Part shown: positions 45,934 through 55,363 of the stretch, one piece after another
Position numbering within the stretch: position 1 is the first letter of the stretch
Layout of the letters: each line of letters opens with the position of its first letter
Origin: Phenylobacterium sp.
GTDB lineage: Bacteria > Pseudomonadota > Alphaproteobacteria > Caulobacterales > Caulobacteraceae
Assembly (NCBI RefSeq): GCF_004799515.1
Contig: NZ_SSMX01000007.1
Span: 48,800-112,799 of the forward strand
Direction: 5' to 3'
DNA length: 64,000 bases
Translations under genes and position numbers: made by a program
Notes under the pieces: generated by a model
Databases searched by the model: none
What the model was told of the DNA's origin: nothing
The model's input: only the letters and a program-made list of their open reading frames with translations

Positions 45934-46658
45934 GCGAAGCTCCCGAACTGTCCGACTCCGAAGCCTTCGCCGCCGAGCACGCCCTGGGCGTCCTGAGCTC
46001 GGCGGAGCGGCGGCAGGCCGAGGCGCGCATGGCCGCCGAGCCGGCCTTCGCCGCCGAGGTCGAAGCCTGGCGCGAGCGCTTGAACCCGATCGCCGACACC
46101 CTGCCGTCCATTCCTGCGCCGCATGCGCTATGGCTGCGGATCGAACGCTCCCTGGGCGCCAACGACAATGCGGTCGCGGTCCGGGGCTTGCGCTTCTGGC
46201 GCGGGGCGACGGCCGGGTCGCTCACGCTGGCCGCCGCCAGCATCGCCGCAGCCGTCATGCTCGCCAACCGCGCGCCGGTGGTGGTCCAGGCGCCGCCCGC
46301 CGCCCAGGGCCAGCTCCTCAACGCCAGCCTGGTCAGCCAGTCGGGCGCGCCGGTGCCGCTGTTCGTCGCGGCCTACGACCCGACCCGCAAGGCGCTGATC
46401 GTCACTTCGCTGGTGACGCCGGGCAACGATCCGGCCCACGTCCACGAGCTGTGGGTGATCCCGGCCGACGGCAAGCCCAGGCCGCTGGGCCTGCTGGAGC
46501 CGGGCAAGACCAAGGCCATGCCGATGCCGGAGAGCCTGTTGCCCTCGCTGGCCGCGGGCTCCGCGCTCGCCGTCTCGCTCGAACCGCCCGGCGGCTCCCC
46601 CAAGGTCGACGCGCCTAGCGGCCCGATCACCGCCGTAGGCAAGCTCGCCAAGATCTAA
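45930..46658 (+). CDS. Membrane anti-sigma factor (RskA-like), 242 aa
   Basis: N-terminal anti-sigma helix bundle (LSDSEAFAAEHALGVLSSAERRQAEARM), one membrane helix (ATAGSLTLAAASIAAAVMLA) and a C-terminal RskA domain (APVPLFVAAYDPTRKALIVTSL, GNDPAHVHELWVIPADGKPRPLGLL). It should hold the upstream sigma factor at the membrane until a signal triggers its proteolysis. ATGA overlap with the sigma gene. No zinc HisxxxCysxxCys motif, so not of the ChrR/RsrA type. Confidence 0.87.
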   Translation: MSEAPELSDSEAFAAEHALGVLSSAERRQAEARMAAEPAFAAEVEAWRERLNPIADTLPSIPAPHALWLRIERSLGANDNAVAVRGLRFWRGATAGSLTLAAASIAAAVMLANRAPVVVQAPPAAQGQLLNASLVSQSGAPVPLFVAAYDPTRKALIVTSLVTPGNDPAHVHELWVIPADGKPRPLGLLEPGKTKAMPMPESLLPSLAAGSALAVSLEPPGGSPKVDAPSGPITAVGKLAKI

Positions 46659-46667
46659 GGCGCGGCC

Positions 46668-46949
46668 CTAGCCCTGCGGGGGCGTTTCGGCCGGATGCCG
46701 GCGGTGGTGGCGTCGCGGGTGAGTGGCGCCTGACGTCGCGTTGTTGCGCGTGGGCTGCCCCGTATAGCCTTCCGGATGGACGCCATTGCGGTCGTTGACG
46801 ATCACCGCCGAGCCATTGGTGGCGTTGTCGCCGACGTGGATGCCCACCTGTTCGTTGGGTGATGGCGGAGCGGACGACGGCTGCGACTGGGCGAGCGCCG
46901 GCGCCGCGATCAGGGCGAGGGCCGCCGCCGGGACAAGGAACTTCAACAT
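46668..46949 (-). CDS. Small secreted protein, 93 aa
   Basis: Sec signal peptide (KFLVPAAALALIAAPALA) followed by a mature part of about 73 residues rich in Asn/Pro/Gly/Ser and ending in a His/Arg cluster (RRHHRRHP). The basic tail could bind metal or polyanions; nothing more is visible. Converges with the anti-sigma gene and follows carA on the same strand. Family not recognised. Confidence 0.6.
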   Translation of the reverse strand: MLKFLVPAAALALIAAPALAQSQPSSAPPSPNEQVGIHVGDNATNGSAVIVNDRNGVHPEGYTGQPTRNNATSGATHPRRHHRRHPAETPPQG

Positions 46950-47005
46950 GATCGAATCTCCGAACAACGTTCGGACCAAACGGTCATCTGTCCAAGGGGT
47001 TGCGC

Positions 47006-48172
47006 CTACTTCCGCGCGTCCATCAGGCCCGCAAAGCGCGCGAAGAGGTAGAGGCTGTCGGTGGGGCCGGGTGAGGCTTCGGGGTGGTGCTGGACGCTGA
47101 ACACCGGGCGGTCCTTCAGCGCGATGCCGGCGTTGGTGCCGTCGAAGAGGGAGACGTGGGTCTCCATCACCGGCTCGGGCAGGGTGTCGCGGTCGACGGT
47201 GAAGCCGTGGTTCATGGAGACGATCTCCACCTTGCCGGTGGTCAGGTCCTTCACCGGATGGTTCGCCCCATGGTGGCCCTGCTCCATCTTCACGGTCTTG
47301 GCGCCCACGGCCAGCGACAGCATCTGGTGGCCCAGGCAGATGCCGAAGACCGGCGTGCCTGAGTCGATCAGCTTCCTGATCTCCGGCACGGCGTATTCGC
47401 CGGTGGCCGCCGGGTCGCCGGGGCCGTTGGAGAGCAGGACGCCGTCCGGCTTGCGGGCCAGGATGTCTTCGGCGCTGGTCGAGGCCGGCACCACGGTGGC
47501 GCGGGCGCCGACGCTGGTCAGGGCCCGCAGGATGTTGCGCTTCACGCCGTAGTCGACGACCACGACCTCGTACTTGGGCTGGTCGGGTTTGGCGTAGCCG
47601 TCCGGCCAGGACCAAAGGCCCTCGTCATAGACGAACGGTTGCAGGCAGGAGGCGTCCTTGGCGAGGTCCAGGCCCTCCAGGCCCGACCAGGCCTTGGCCT
47701 CGGCCACCAGGGCCTCGAGGTCGAACTGGCCGTCGGGCGAATGGGCGATCACCGCGTGCGGCATGCCCTTCTCGCGGATCGCGCGGGTCAGCGCGCGGGT
47801 GTCGACGCCGGCCAGGCCCACCACGCCGCGCCGGGCCATCCAGCCCGGCAGGTCAGAGTCGGCCCGCCAGTTGGCCGGCGCCGTCGGCAGGTCGCGGAAG
47901 ATCGCGCCGCGCGCGGCGGTCTCCGCCGAGCCGGACATCTGCTCCAGGTCCTCGGCGGTAGTCCCGGTGTTGCCCACGTGCGGGAAGGTGAAGGCGACGA
48001 TCTGGGCCATGTAGGAGGGGTCGGTGAGGATCTCCTGGTAGCCGGTCATGGCGGTGTTGAAGCAGACCTCGCCCACCGCGGAGCCCACCGCGCCGACGCC
48101 GATCCCCTGCAGGATGGTCCCATCGGCCAGGGCGAGCACGCCGGTGCATCCGGGCAGCAGATCGCGGCTCAT
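47006..48172 (-). CDS. carA: Carbamoyl-phosphate synthase small subunit, CarA
   Basis: Glutamine amidotransferase subunit giving ammonia to CarB. 388 residues: N-terminal CPSase domain ([25 protein letters not shown], in part) and a class I amidotransferase domain with catalytic Cys in GICLGHQML and His in a NHGFTVD-type and [11 protein letters not shown] motif. Downstream of it on the minus strand lie the small secreted-protein gene and, after the sigma pair, carB. Standard length. Confidence 0.95.
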   Translation of the reverse strand: MSRDLLPGCTGVLALADGTILQGIGVGAVGSAVGEVCFNTAMTGYQEILTDPSYMAQIVAFTFPHVGNTGTTAEDLEQMSGSAETAARGAIFRDLPTAPANWRADSDLPGWMARRGVVGLAGVDTRALTRAIREKGMPHAVIAHSPDGQFDLEALVAEAKAWSGLEGLDLAKDASCLQPFVYDEGLWSWPDGYAKPDQPKYEVVVVDYGVKRNILRALTSVGARATVVPASTSAEDILARKPDGVLLSNGPGDPAATGEYAVPEIRKLIDSGTPVFGICLGHQMLSLAVGAKTVKMEQGHHGANHPVKDLTTGKVEIVSMNHGFTVDRDTLPEPVMETHVSLFDGTNAGIALKDRPVFSVQHHPEASPGPTDSLYLFARFAGLMDARK

Positions 48173-48288
48173 GGCGGGGGTCCTTTCAGGCGGGCAAACG
48201 GGCGCGTAGGTAGTGAGTCACGCCTGCGCGGTCAATCGCGCCATATGGCACGCGAGCCGCGGCAATATAACCCCGGGGAGGACGTCAA

Positions 48289-48729
48289 ATGACCGAGGGC
48301 TTTATCGATCCGGACCGCGCGGCGTGGGATGTCTTCAAGTCCCTGCCGCGCGACCGGCCGATCCACATGCTGAACCTGATCCGCCTGCGCGAGACCGCGG
48401 CTTATCCGGAGGGCCACCCGGACCACGGCAAGCCGATCAGCGGACGGGACGCCTATCGCGAATACGGCCGCGCCATCGCCCTGCACCTGGCCCGGCTGGG
48501 CGGCCGCCAGGTCTGGGCGGGCGACCCACAGGTGATGGTGACGGGACCTCACGACGAGGCCTGGGACCTGGCCTTCATCGTCGAATACCCCGGCTCGCAG
48601 GCCTTCATCGACATGGTCCGCGACCCGGACTATCGCGCCAATGTGGTGCCGCACCGCTCCGCCGCGGTGGCGGACTCGCGACTGCTGCGGCTCGCCCCCC
48701 TCAATCCGGACGACAAGCTCGGTCACTGA
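48289..48729 (+). CDS. DUF1330 family protein, 146 aa
   Basis: Ferredoxin-like alpha/beta fold expected: RPIHMLNLIRLRETAAYPEG, YREYGRAIALHLARLGG, WDLAFIVEYPGSQAFIDMVRDPDYRA and VVPHRSAAVADSRLLRLAPL match the DUF1330 pattern. Dimeric family with no defined activity. No signal peptide. Starts 116 bases from divergent carA. Confidence 0.78.
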   Translation: MTEGFIDPDRAAWDVFKSLPRDRPIHMLNLIRLRETAAYPEGHPDHGKPISGRDAYREYGRAIALHLARLGGRQVWAGDPQVMVTGPHDEAWDLAFIVEYPGSQAFIDMVRDPDYRANVVPHRSAAVADSRLLRLAPLNPDDKLGH

Positions 48730-48789
48730 AGGCGCGAACGAGGGAAAGCTGTCCTTTCGCCCAGACCCCGCCGGGCGCAGGATCGCCCG

Positions 48790-49035
48790 ATGCTGATCCT
48801 CAAGCCCAACTGCGAGTGCTGCGACCGCGACCTGGCGGCGGACAGCCCCGAGGCCCGCATCTGCACCTTCGAATGCACCTTCTGCGCCGCCTGCGTGGAG
48901 ACCCGGCTGGCTGGCGTCTGCCCCAACTGCGGCGGCGGCTTCACGGCCCGGCCGATCCGCCCAGCGGCCCTACTCGCCAGGTTCCCCGCCTCGACGGAAC
49001 GGGTCGTCGGCGCCCACGCGGCCTGCGCGGGCTAG
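48790..49035 (+). CDS. DUF1272 cysteine-rich protein, 81 aa
   Basis: Small protein with six Cys in a treble-clef-like order: NCECCDRDL, CTFECTFCAACVE and VCPNCGGGF, so it should bind zinc. The pattern LKPNCECCDRDLAADSPEARICTFECTFC... is the DUF1272 signature (function unknown). Follows the DUF1330 gene by 60 bases on the same strand. Convergent with the kinase gene, overlapping its end by 4 bases. Confidence 0.8.
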   Translation: MLILKPNCECCDRDLAADSPEARICTFECTFCAACVETRLAGVCPNCGGGFTARPIRPAALLARFPASTERVVGAHAACAG

Positions 49036-50162
49036 GCGGCGACCTCCTCCAGGCCGACCGCGGCGTTGAGCGCGGCGACCAGGTCGGCGGCCTGCACCGG
49101 CTTGCCGATATGGGCGTCGGCGCCGGCCTCGGCGCTGGCCGCGCGGTCCTGCGGCGAGGTGTTGGCCGAGAGCACGATGATCGGCGTCCGCCGCCCGGCG
49201 TCCGCCTCGGCGGCGCGGATGGCGCGGATGGCGGCCAGGCCGTCCATCACCGGCATGCGCAGGTCCATCAGCACCGCGTCGAAGGCGCCGGCGCCCCAGG
49301 CCCGCACCGCCTCGTCTCCGTTCTCGACGCAGGTCGCCGCCGCACCCGCCGCCGCCAGCATCAGCTCGATCACCTTGCGGTTGGTCGGGTTGTCGTCGGC
49401 CACCAGAACCCGCATCGCGCCGGCGACTTGCGCGGCGGCGCCCTCGTCGGCGGGGCCGAGGCCGGGCTCGCCGTAGTCGAGCAGACCGTGGACCAGCCGC
49501 TCCAGCTCGGCCGCCGAGGCGCGGAGGTCGGTCAACAACGCCTGCTGATCGCCGGCGAGGTCCGTGGCCTCCAGCGCCTGGGCGAGGCCGCTGACGCCAT
49601 TCAGCGGCGTGCGCAGCTCATGGCTCATGTCGGCCAGGAACTCGCTCTTGGCGCGGCTGGCCGCCTCGGCCCGCGACAGCGCCCGCTGCAGGGCGTCGGC
49701 CTGGGCCTTGAGCGCGGTGATGTCGACGCGCAGGCCGATGATACCCCCGTCGGAGGTGCGGCGGTCCTCGATCATCAGCCAGCGGCCGTCGGCCAGCTGC
49801 TGCTCGTGCCGGTCGCCGGCCCCGGCGCTCAGCATGGCCTCGCGCTCCGCGAGCCAAGCCTCCTCACGCCCGGACGCGGCCGGATAGTCGCCGCGCCGCA
49901 CACCCTCGCGCAGGGTGTCGATCAGCCGCGCGCCCGGACGGAACAGGTCGGCCGAGCGGTGGTAGATCTCGGCATAGCTGCGGTTCCACAGGACGTAACG
50001 CCCCTCGGCGTCGAGGAAGACCACGCCCTCGGGGATCGCCTCGATGGCGTCGCGCAGACGATCGCGCGCCAGTTTCGCCTCGGCCGCCATGGCCTCGATC
50101 GCGCCGCGCGCCAGCCATCGCACAATCCGCCGCCAAAGGTCCGGGCCCCGTTCCGCCGCCAT
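49032..50162 (-). CDS. PAS-HisKA-REC protein lacking the ATPase domain
   Basis: 376 residues. Residues about 40-160 are a PAS domain (AIEAIPEGVVFLDAEGRYVLWNRSYAEIYH). A HisKA dimerisation domain follows (FLADMSHELRTPLNG) and, after only about 45 residues, a receiver (MRVLVADDNPTNRKVIE, DAVLMDLRMPVMDG, IVLSAN, IGKPVQ). There is no HATPase_c domain or its N, G1, F or G2 boxes anywhere. It therefore cannot use ATP itself and may work as a phosphotransfer or decoy partner, or depend on another kinase's catalytic domain. A deletion-derived relic is possible, but the frame is intact. Confidence 0.82.
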   Translation of the reverse strand: MAAERGPDLWRRIVRWLARGAIEAMAAEAKLARDRLRDAIEAIPEGVVFLDAEGRYVLWNRSYAEIYHRSADLFRPGARLIDTLREGVRRGDYPAASGREEAWLAEREAMLSAGAGDRHEQQLADGRWLMIEDRRTSDGGIIGLRVDITALKAQADALQRALSRAEAASRAKSEFLADMSHELRTPLNGVSGLAQALEATDLAGDQQALLTDLRASAAELERLVHGLLDYGEPGLGPADEGAAAQVAGAMRVLVADDNPTNRKVIELMLAAAGAAATCVENGDEAVRAWGAGAFDAVLMDLRMPVMDGLAAIRAIRAAEADAGRRTPIIVLSANTSPQDRAASAEAGADAHIGKPVQAADLVAALNAAVGLEEVAA

Positions 50163-50317
50163 CGCTCCCCCGACTCAACGCGCCAGAGTCTCGGCCCCGA
50201 CGCGGTCCGCGGGGGTTAAGGTCGAAAGGGACAATTGTGCGAACCGCCGCCTGCCGCCCGAATGGGCGCCGCGCCGCCGGAATAGGCAGGCTTCGACTGA
50301 ACCGCTGGCGCTGGTAA

Positions 50318-51022
50318 ATGCCGCTTATGGCTATCACCACGGTCGGCCTCGATGCCGACGACACGCTCTGGCACAACGAGACGATCTTCCGGCTGACGCA
50401 GGATCGTTTCCGGGCCCTGATGGCCGACTACGCCGAGCCCGAATTCCTCGACGCCCGCCTGGCCGAGGTGGAGCGGCGCAACCTCGCCCTCTACGGCTAC
50501 GGCGTGAAGGGCTTCACCCTGTCGCTGATCGAGACTGCCATGGACATCACTGGCGGCCAGCCGCCCGGCCGGGTGATCGCCGACATCCTGGCCGCGGGGC
50601 GCGAGATGCTCTCCCATCCGGTCGAGCCCCTGCCGGGCGTCCGCCAGGCGATGGCCGAGCTCTCCCAGCACTATCGCCTCGTCCTGGTCACCAAGGGCGA
50701 CCTGCTGCATCAGGAACAGAAGCTGGCCGCCAGCGGCCTGGGCGAGTTCTTCGTGGGCGTCGAGATCGTCAGCGAGAAGGACGCCTCGACCTACGACCGC
50801 GTCTTCACCCGCCACGGCACGGGCGCGGCCGAGGCGGCCATGTGCGGCAACTCCCTGCGCTCCGATGTCCTGCCGGCCCTCGAGGCGGGGGCCTTCGCCG
50901 CGCACATCCCCTATCCGCTGACCTGGGCGCACGAGCTGGCCGACCCGCCGCTCGGCCATCCGCGCTTCGCCGAGCTGGCCTCGATCGCGGAATTGCCGGG
51001 GTGGCTGAGCGGACTGGGGTGA
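50318..51022 (+). CDS. HAD-superfamily hydrolase, 234 aa
   Basis: Haloacid-dehalogenase-like phosphatase. Motif I is LDADDTLW (Asp12, Asp14), motif II the T in VLVTKGD, motif III the Lys in SEKD and motif IV CGNSLRSDV. The motif II-III spacing is that of YjjG/Gph-like hydrolases, cap type C1. Substrate unknown, probably a phosphorylated metabolite. Start could also be MAITTVG four codons later. Confidence 0.85.
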   Translation: MPLMAITTVGLDADDTLWHNETIFRLTQDRFRALMADYAEPEFLDARLAEVERRNLALYGYGVKGFTLSLIETAMDITGGQPPGRVIADILAAGREMLSHPVEPLPGVRQAMAELSQHYRLVLVTKGDLLHQEQKLAASGLGEFFVGVEIVSEKDASTYDRVFTRHGTGAAEAAMCGNSLRSDVLPALEAGAFAAHIPYPLTWAHELADPPLGHPRFAELASIAELPGWLSGLG

Positions 51023-51025
51023 CGC

Positions 51026-51298
51026 CTAGCGGCGGGTTTTGGACCCGGCGAGCGCGCGCTTCAGGTGCCCGGCCCAGCGGCGGCCCGCCGCCAGCAGCGA
51101 GGTCGCCATGACCACGAAGAAGATCATCACCCAGAAGATCTCGCGGGCCGGGGCATAGGCGGCGGCCGGGGTCTCCTCCGGCGCACGGGGACCCAGAATG
51201 CGGCTCACGCCAAAGTATTCGAGGGCGCCAATGGCGGCGAGCGTCACCAGCAGAGCGCCCGCGAGACGGAGCCACATGATCAAGCGCCCATCCCCCAA
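51026..51298 (-). CDS. Small two-helix membrane protein, 90 aa
   Basis: Two hydrophobic segments, MWLRLAGALLVTLAAIGALEY and FWVMIFFVVMATSLLAAG, separated by about 25 residues rich in Pro/Ala (GPRAPEETPAAAYAPARE) and followed by a basic tail (HLKRALAGSKTRR). Family not recognised. Ends 3 bases from the convergent HAD gene. The second Met (MWLRL) may be the real start. Confidence 0.6.
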   Translation of the reverse strand: MGDGRLIMWLRLAGALLVTLAAIGALEYFGVSRILGPRAPEETPAAAYAPAREIFWVMIFFVVMATSLLAAGRRWAGHLKRALAGSKTRR

Positions 51299-51440
51299 AT
51301 CAGCACGCGACAGAAGTGTTAAACATCGGCCTTGCGGACGCTGACGTCAATTCAACCCAGCGGAGAAACCTTCACGCCGTGCGTTCAGATGCTTGACCGT
51401 CGGCGAGAGTCGTCTCAGAACAAATAAAGAACTTACACAC

Positions 51441-51449
51441 TTTTCCACA
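51441..51449 (+). promoter_or_regulatory. DnaA-box-like sequence upstream of dnaG
   Basis: TTTTCCACA, one of the common relaxed DnaA box forms (TTWTNCACA), lies 75 bases before dnaG in the most AT-rich stretch of this region (AAATAAAGAACTTACACAC). It could bring DnaA control to the primase gene; a single 9-mer is weak evidence. Confidence 0.3.
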
Positions 51450-51523
51450 GACGCCTCGCCCTTATCCCGAGGAGTCGCCAGCGGGGTCTCGTGATGCGCG
51501 CGGGAGCCGCGTAGCAGCATACG

Positions 51524-53431
51524 ATGGCCGGGCGCTTCGACGAACGTTTCCTCGACGAGATCAAATCCCGCCTGCGTCCTTCGGACGTCATCGGCAAGAC
51601 GGTGAAGCTGCGCCGCCAGGGGCGCGAGTACGTGGGCCTGTCGCCCTTCACCAAGGAGAAGACGCCCAGCTTCTACGTCAACGACGACAAGGGCCAGTTC
51701 TTCGATTTCAGCTCCGGCAAGACCGGCGACATCATCTCCTTCCTGCAGGAGGCCGAGCGGCTCTCCTTCGTCGAGGCAGTGGAGCGGCTGGCGGCCGAGG
51801 CGGGCGTGCCGCTGCCGGCCGTCGATCCCCGCGCCGCCGAGCAGGAGAAGGTCCGCCAGGGCTTGGCCGAATGGCTGGAGCTGGCCGCCCAGTGGTTCGA
51901 GGCGGAGCTGCGCCGGCCCTCGGGCCGCGAGGCGCGGGCCTATCTGGAGCGCCGCGGCCTGCCGGAGAAGGACTGGGCGCGTTTTCGTCTAGGCTTTTCT
52001 CCCTCCGGTCGAACGGCGCTGAAGGACTACCTGGTCGCCAAGGGCGCGCGGCCGGGCGAGCTCGTCGAGTCCGGCCTCTTGATCGCGCCGGAGGAGGGGG
52101 GCGCGCCTTACGACCGCTTCCGCGACCGGATCATCTTCCCGATCGGCGACGCGCGCGGGCGGATCGTCTCGTTCGGCGGCCGGGCGATGGATCCGCAGGC
52201 CCGCGCCAAGTACCTGAACGGTCCGGAGACCTCGATTTTCCACAAGGGCCATCAGCTCTATGGCCTGGCCGAGGCGCGCAAGATCATCGCCGCGGCGCCG
52301 GCCGACGAGCACCCGCCGCTGGTGGTGGTCGAGGGCTACATGGACGTGATCGCCTGCCAGCGCGGCGGCATCCCGGCGGTGGCGGCCATGGGCACGGCGC
52401 TGGGCGAGGAGCAGATGGAGGTCTTGTGGCGCCACCACGCCGAGCCGACCCTGTGCTTCGACGGCGACCGGGCGGGCAAGCAGGCGGCGTTCCGCACTAT
52501 GGACCGGGCGCTGCCGCTGCTGCGCGCGGGGCGCAGCTTCCAGTTCGCCATCGTCGAAGGCGGCAAGGACCCTGACGAGGTGCTGCGCGAGCAGGGGCCG
52601 GCGGCGCTGAAGGCGCAGCTCGCCCGCACCACGCCCTTCGCCGAGGCGCTGTTCATCCGCGAGCGCGACGCCGAGCCGCTGGACACGCCGGAGCGCAAGA
52701 CCGCGCTGAAGACCCGGCTGCGCAAGCTCGCCGCCACCATCGCCGACGCCGACCTGTCGCAGGCCTACAAGGAGGATCTGCTGAGCCGCTTCGAGCAGCT
52801 CTGGCCGACGCGGGAGCCGGTCTACACCGTGGGCGCGGCGGCGCGGGAGATGTCGCGGGCGCGCTGGGACAAGCGCCGCGCGCAGATGGCCGGGGCGACG
52901 CCGGAGGGCAAGGACGCCAGCCGCAAGCTGCGCCAGTCGCCCCGCCCGCTGGCCGCCGCCCTGGCGCTGGCCGCCGTGCGCGATCCGGGCGTGATCGACG
53001 AGAAGATCGAGCTCGTGGGCGCCCGCGGCTTCGGCGACGACAAGCTGGATGCGCTGGCCCAGGAGCTGGTGCGCCTGCGCTACGAGGCCGACGGCATGGA
53101 ATTCGACGCCGCGCTGGGCCACCTGCAGGCCCGCGGCTTCGACACCGCCCTGATCTCCGACCTGGAGCGCGACGCAGGCCGCGCCGGCGTCAGCGCGCCC
53201 TTCCTGGCGGCCACCGGCGAGCGCGCCCGCGACCTGTGGCGTCAGGCCTTCGACCTCCTGATGCGGCTGGAGAGCCTGGAGCGCGCGGTGGAGGCGGCGG
53301 CCGGCGACCTCGGCCGCGACGGCGATTCCTCGACCCTGAACAACCTGAAGACCGAGCGCGACTTCCTGCGCAAACTCCTCAACAGCGACTGGTCGCATCC
53401 CGAGGAGAGCCCGACGGTGCTGCCTCACTAG
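51524..53431 (+). CDS. dnaG: DNA primase DnaG, zinc ligands absent
   Basis: 635 residues. The N-terminal zinc-ribbon region is present but the CHC2 ligands are not: the positions that are Cys40, His43, Cys61 and Cys64 in E. coli read Ser40, Thr43, Asp61 and Ser64 here (GLSPFTKEKTPSF, FFDFSSGKTGD). The catalytic core is intact: FSPSGRTALKDYL, LIAPEEGG, DRIIFPIGDARGRIVSFGGRAMDP (in part), the TOPRIM core VVVEGYMDVIACQ and CFDGDRAGKQAA. A C-terminal DnaB-interacting helical domain follows. Makes RNA primers for replication; it should work without zinc at the N-domain. Confidence 0.95.
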   Translation: MAGRFDERFLDEIKSRLRPSDVIGKTVKLRRQGREYVGLSPFTKEKTPSFYVNDDKGQFFDFSSGKTGDIISFLQEAERLSFVEAVERLAAEAGVPLPAVDPRAAEQEKVRQGLAEWLELAAQWFEAELRRPSGREARAYLERRGLPEKDWARFRLGFSPSGRTALKDYLVAKGARPGELVESGLLIAPEEGGAPYDRFRDRIIFPIGDARGRIVSFGGRAMDPQARAKYLNGPETSIFHKGHQLYGLAEARKIIAAAPADEHPPLVVVEGYMDVIACQRGGIPAVAAMGTALGEEQMEVLWRHHAEPTLCFDGDRAGKQAAFRTMDRALPLLRAGRSFQFAIVEGGKDPDEVLREQGPAALKAQLARTTPFAEALFIRERDAEPLDTPERKTALKTRLRKLAATIADADLSQAYKEDLLSRFEQLWPTREPVYTVGAAAREMSRARWDKRRAQMAGATPEGKDASRKLRQSPRPLAAALALAAVRDPGVIDEKIELVGARGFGDDKLDALAQELVRLRYEADGMEFDAALGHLQARGFDTALISDLERDAGRAGVSAPFLAATGERARDLWRQAFDLLMRLESLERAVEAAAGDLGRDGDSSTLNNLKTERDFLRKLLNSDWSHPEESPTVLPH

Positions 53432-53602
53432 GCCGCACCGCAAAGCCCTGGTCCTAGGCCTTTCGACCGATACCGCCCCGGCCGCCGAGGGTGTTCACTT
53501 ATGCTGTAAATTCAAAAGCGCCCCAGCTTGAGCATGGCGGCGACGGCGCGGGTGCGCGAAGATGGGCGGGCTGAGGTTCGGGTTTGGCCAAGGGGGCCGG
53601 CC

Positions 53603-55363
53603 ATGACGGCGGACAGCGCCGGAGAGGTCACGCTGCGCGACGCGGTAGGCGCCGAACAGGTGCGCTTGCTCTACGCCGACGGCGGCGTGGCGCTCGTCAC
53701 CACCTTCGCGGCCAGCGTCCTGCTGGCGAGCCTGCTGGTCTGGCAGCGCGCCATGGCGCCGCTGGCGGCGGGGATATGGCTGGCCTTCATGGCCCTGCAC
53801 ACCGTGGCGCGCCTGGTCCTGCAGCGGGCCTACCTTCGGGCGCGGCCGGGGCCGGAGGCCTGGCGTGCCTGGGCCCATCGGTTCGTGGCCGGGACCATGG
53901 CTGGCGGCCTGACCTGGGGCGCGGGGATCCCGTGGCTGCTGCCGCCAGGGCGCCTGGACCTGCAATGGCTGGTGATCGGCCTGCTGGTCAGCGGCACCTA
54001 CGGGATCATCAGCTCCGCCGGCGCCTACCTGCCGGCCTTCTACACCTTCATCCTGCCGATCGTGCCGCTGCTGCTCTGGCTGCTGGCCCAGGGCGACACC
54101 CTGCACCTCGTCTGCGCGGCCATCGTCATCCTCTGGCTGCCGACCGTCGCGGTGCTGGGCCGCCGCTACAACGCGAGCCTGGTGGAGGCCCTGCAACTGC
54201 GCTTCGAGAACGCCGCCCTGGCGCGCGCCGCCGAACAGGCCAACCTCGCCAAGTCGCGCTTCCTGGCCTCGGCCAGCCACGACCTGCGCCAGCCGATCCA
54301 TGCGCTGGGCATGTTCGTGGGCGCCCTGCGCGGCCACGCGCTGCCGCCCCGCTCGGCGGAACTGGTCGAGCACATGGACGGCTCCATCGCCGGCCTCGAC
54401 GGCCTGTTCACCGCCCTGCTGGACGTCTCGCGGCTGGACGCGGGCGTGATCGAGAGCCGGCCCGAAGCGGTGGACCTGCAGCCCATGCTGGCGCGCATCC
54501 GCCGCGACGTCCTGAGCGAGGCCGAGGCCAAGGGCGTGCGGCTGACCTTCGTCCCCACCAAGGCCTGGGTGGTCAGCGACCCGATGCTGCTGGAGCGGGT
54601 GATGCGCAACCTGATCGGCAACACCGTGCGCTACACCGACCGCGGGCGTGTGCTGGTCGGCTGCCGCCGGCGGGACGGACGGATCGCGCTGGAGGTCTGG
54701 GACACCGGCCGCGGCATCGCCCCGGAACAGCGCGAGGCGATCTTCGAGGACTTCTACCAGGTGGCCGGCAAGACCAGCGACAGCGGCCGGATGGGCCTGG
54801 GGCTGGGCCTGGCCATCGTGCGCCGCCTGACCGGCATCCTGGACCATCCGCTCACCCTCGACAGCGAGCTGGGCCGCGGCTCGGTGTTCCAGGTGCTGGC
54901 GCCGCGTTCGCCGGCGCCGCGGCCGGTCGCCGAACTGGCCGCGGCGCCCGCGCCTGCCAACCCCGCCTCGGCGCTGATCCTGGCCGTCGATGACGAGAGC
55001 GCGGTGCGCACCGCCATGGCCGAGCTGCTGGCCAGCTGGGGCCATCGGACCGTGCCGGCCAGCAGCGGCGCGGCGGCCCTGGCCGCCCTGGCGGGCGCCG
55101 CGCCCGACCTGATCGTCTGCGACTACAGCCTGCGCGGCGGCGAGACGGGGCTGGAGACCATAGCGCGGCTGCAGGCGGCGTTCGGCGTCCGCATCCCGGC
55201 GATCCTGGTCACCGGCGAGACCGCCCCGGACAGGCTGCGCGCCGCCGAGGCGGGCGGCTATCCGCTGCTGCACAAGCCGCTGACGCCGACCCGCCTGCGC
55301 GCGGCGGTGACCGGCCAGCTTCGCCGCGCGGCCACGCCCAGCCCGACGGTGGCGGCGGAATGA
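53603..55363 (+). CDS. Membrane hybrid histidine kinase (HisKA-HATPase-REC), copy 1
   Basis: 586 residues. N-terminal five to six membrane helices (residues about 25-175), then HisKA with the phospho-His in FLASASHDLRQPIHALG, HATPase_c (NLIGNTVRY, DTGRGIAPEQ, GLGLGLAIVRRL) and a C-terminal receiver (LILAVDDESAVRTAMAELL, LIVCDYSLRGGETG, LLHKPLTPTRL). SHDLRQPIHAL is the Caulobacter-style kinase with this pattern. Copy 2 directly follows and overlaps at ATGA. Start MTADSAGEV chosen; the 25 upstream codons are Arg-rich. A NarL-type regulator lies convergently downstream. Confidence 0.88.
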   Translation: MTADSAGEVTLRDAVGAEQVRLLYADGGVALVTTFAASVLLASLLVWQRAMAPLAAGIWLAFMALHTVARLVLQRAYLRARPGPEAWRAWAHRFVAGTMAGGLTWGAGIPWLLPPGRLDLQWLVIGLLVSGTYGIISSAGAYLPAFYTFILPIVPLLLWLLAQGDTLHLVCAAIVILWLPTVAVLGRRYNASLVEALQLRFENAALARAAEQANLAKSRFLASASHDLRQPIHALGMFVGALRGHALPPRSAELVEHMDGSIAGLDGLFTALLDVSRLDAGVIESRPEAVDLQPMLARIRRDVLSEAEAKGVRLTFVPTKAWVVSDPMLLERVMRNLIGNTVRYTDRGRVLVGCRRRDGRIALEVWDTGRGIAPEQREAIFEDFYQVAGKTSDSGRMGLGLGLAIVRRLTGILDHPLTLDSELGRGSVFQVLAPRSPAPRPVAELAAAPAPANPASALILAVDDESAVRTAMAELLASWGHRTVPASSGAAALAALAGAAPDLIVCDYSLRGGETGLETIARLQAAFGVRIPAILVTGETAPDRLRAAEAGGYPLLHKPLTPTRLRAAVTGQLRRAATPSPTVAAE

